64,000 bases of DNA from CBDFGN01 sp965247065 (GTDB lineage Bacteria > Bacteroidota > Bacteroidia > Cytophagales > Cyclobacteriaceae), in the NCBI GenBank assembly GCA_965247065.1, contig CBDFGN010000006.1:4712001-4776000 (forward strand), in the 5' to 3' direction. The stretch's first letter is position 1; each line of letters begins with the position of its first letter. The notes beneath the pieces are model-generated. The model did no database searches. It saw nothing but the letters and a program-made list of their open reading frames with translations, and was not told the DNA's origin. A program made the position numbers and the translations under genes. This document shows, one piece after another, positions 63,888-64,000 of the stretch.

Positions 63888-64000
63888 TTTTCTGGTTTTT
63901 ATGAGTCATCGTTATTCTAAATAAGATTTCAAGGAAACAACTGGTTAGTCACTTTTTTGAACCTTTAATCACTTTGTATTTGAGTGTCCGAGTATCGAAA

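Overview
The window is DNA of a Bacteroidota bacterium, probably a marine or environmental Cytophagales/Saprospirales-like organism. The signs are a FecR-type anti-sigma factor, a type IX secretion sorting domain (C-terminus of the protein at 27511-30090), carboxypeptidase-regulatory-like and DUF1566-type surface proteins, and several gene families most common in that phylum. There are no housekeeping genes. Almost everything is accessory DNA, with many pseudogenes and six insertion sequences. I cannot tell whether the window is a plasmid, an integrated plasmid, or a chromosomal plasticity zone.

Region 1 (1-4.3 kb) is decayed. It holds a frameshifted FecR gene, fragments of an SDR dehydrogenase and an enolase-superfamily enzyme, a phage-type tyrosine integrase lying between two half-tRNA (attachment-site-like) fragments, and a frameshifted excisionase-type HTH gene.

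Region 2 (4.3-18.5 kb) looks like an integron-style cassette array. It starts with a frameshifted IntI/XerD-like tyrosine recombinase that keeps all its catalytic residues. Small, AT-rich, co-oriented genes follow: Crp-like, VOC, WYL regulator, GyrI-like, DUF1801, SRPBCC, small membrane proteins, a sulfatase and a cyanophycinase-like peptidase. Nine full and one half imperfect inverted repeats separate them, with TGTATA-type inner arms and GTTRGC-type ends, like attC sites. IS982 and IS3 elements have broken part of it.

Region 3 (18.8-30 kb) carries ordinary Bacteroidota accessory genes: a membrane-anchored MutS-like ATPase, a DinB-like protein, a CPBP protease, a TonB-type surface protein cut by an IS1595 element, two lipoproteins, and a large T9SS-secreted glycosidase-like protein.

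Region 4 (30-51.4 kb) is a plasmid backbone with cargo: a large membrane protein, an N-terminally truncated sigma-70, mobC plus a relaxase with an in-frame amber codon, a primase, a ParB-like protein, a Rep_3-type initiator with about ten upstream iterons, and a Fic protein. A seven-gene operon (35.8-42.7 kb) encodes an EEP hydrolase, a PGRP-like amidase, a CYTH-like protein, three unknown proteins and a Dyp peroxidase. The intergenic regions carry a recurring element: a fixed box (GCTTTAGT or GCTTAAGT) followed by a short hairpin whose stem sequence changes while its pairing is kept.

Region 5 (51.4-63.9 kb) is a long minus-strand operon of unrecognised proteins, including two very large beta-rich ones. 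One is split by an IS982 copy (a clean 7-bp target duplication; removing the IS restores one frame), and the other is cut by an IS110 element whose upstream non-coding stem-loop is a candidate bridge RNA.
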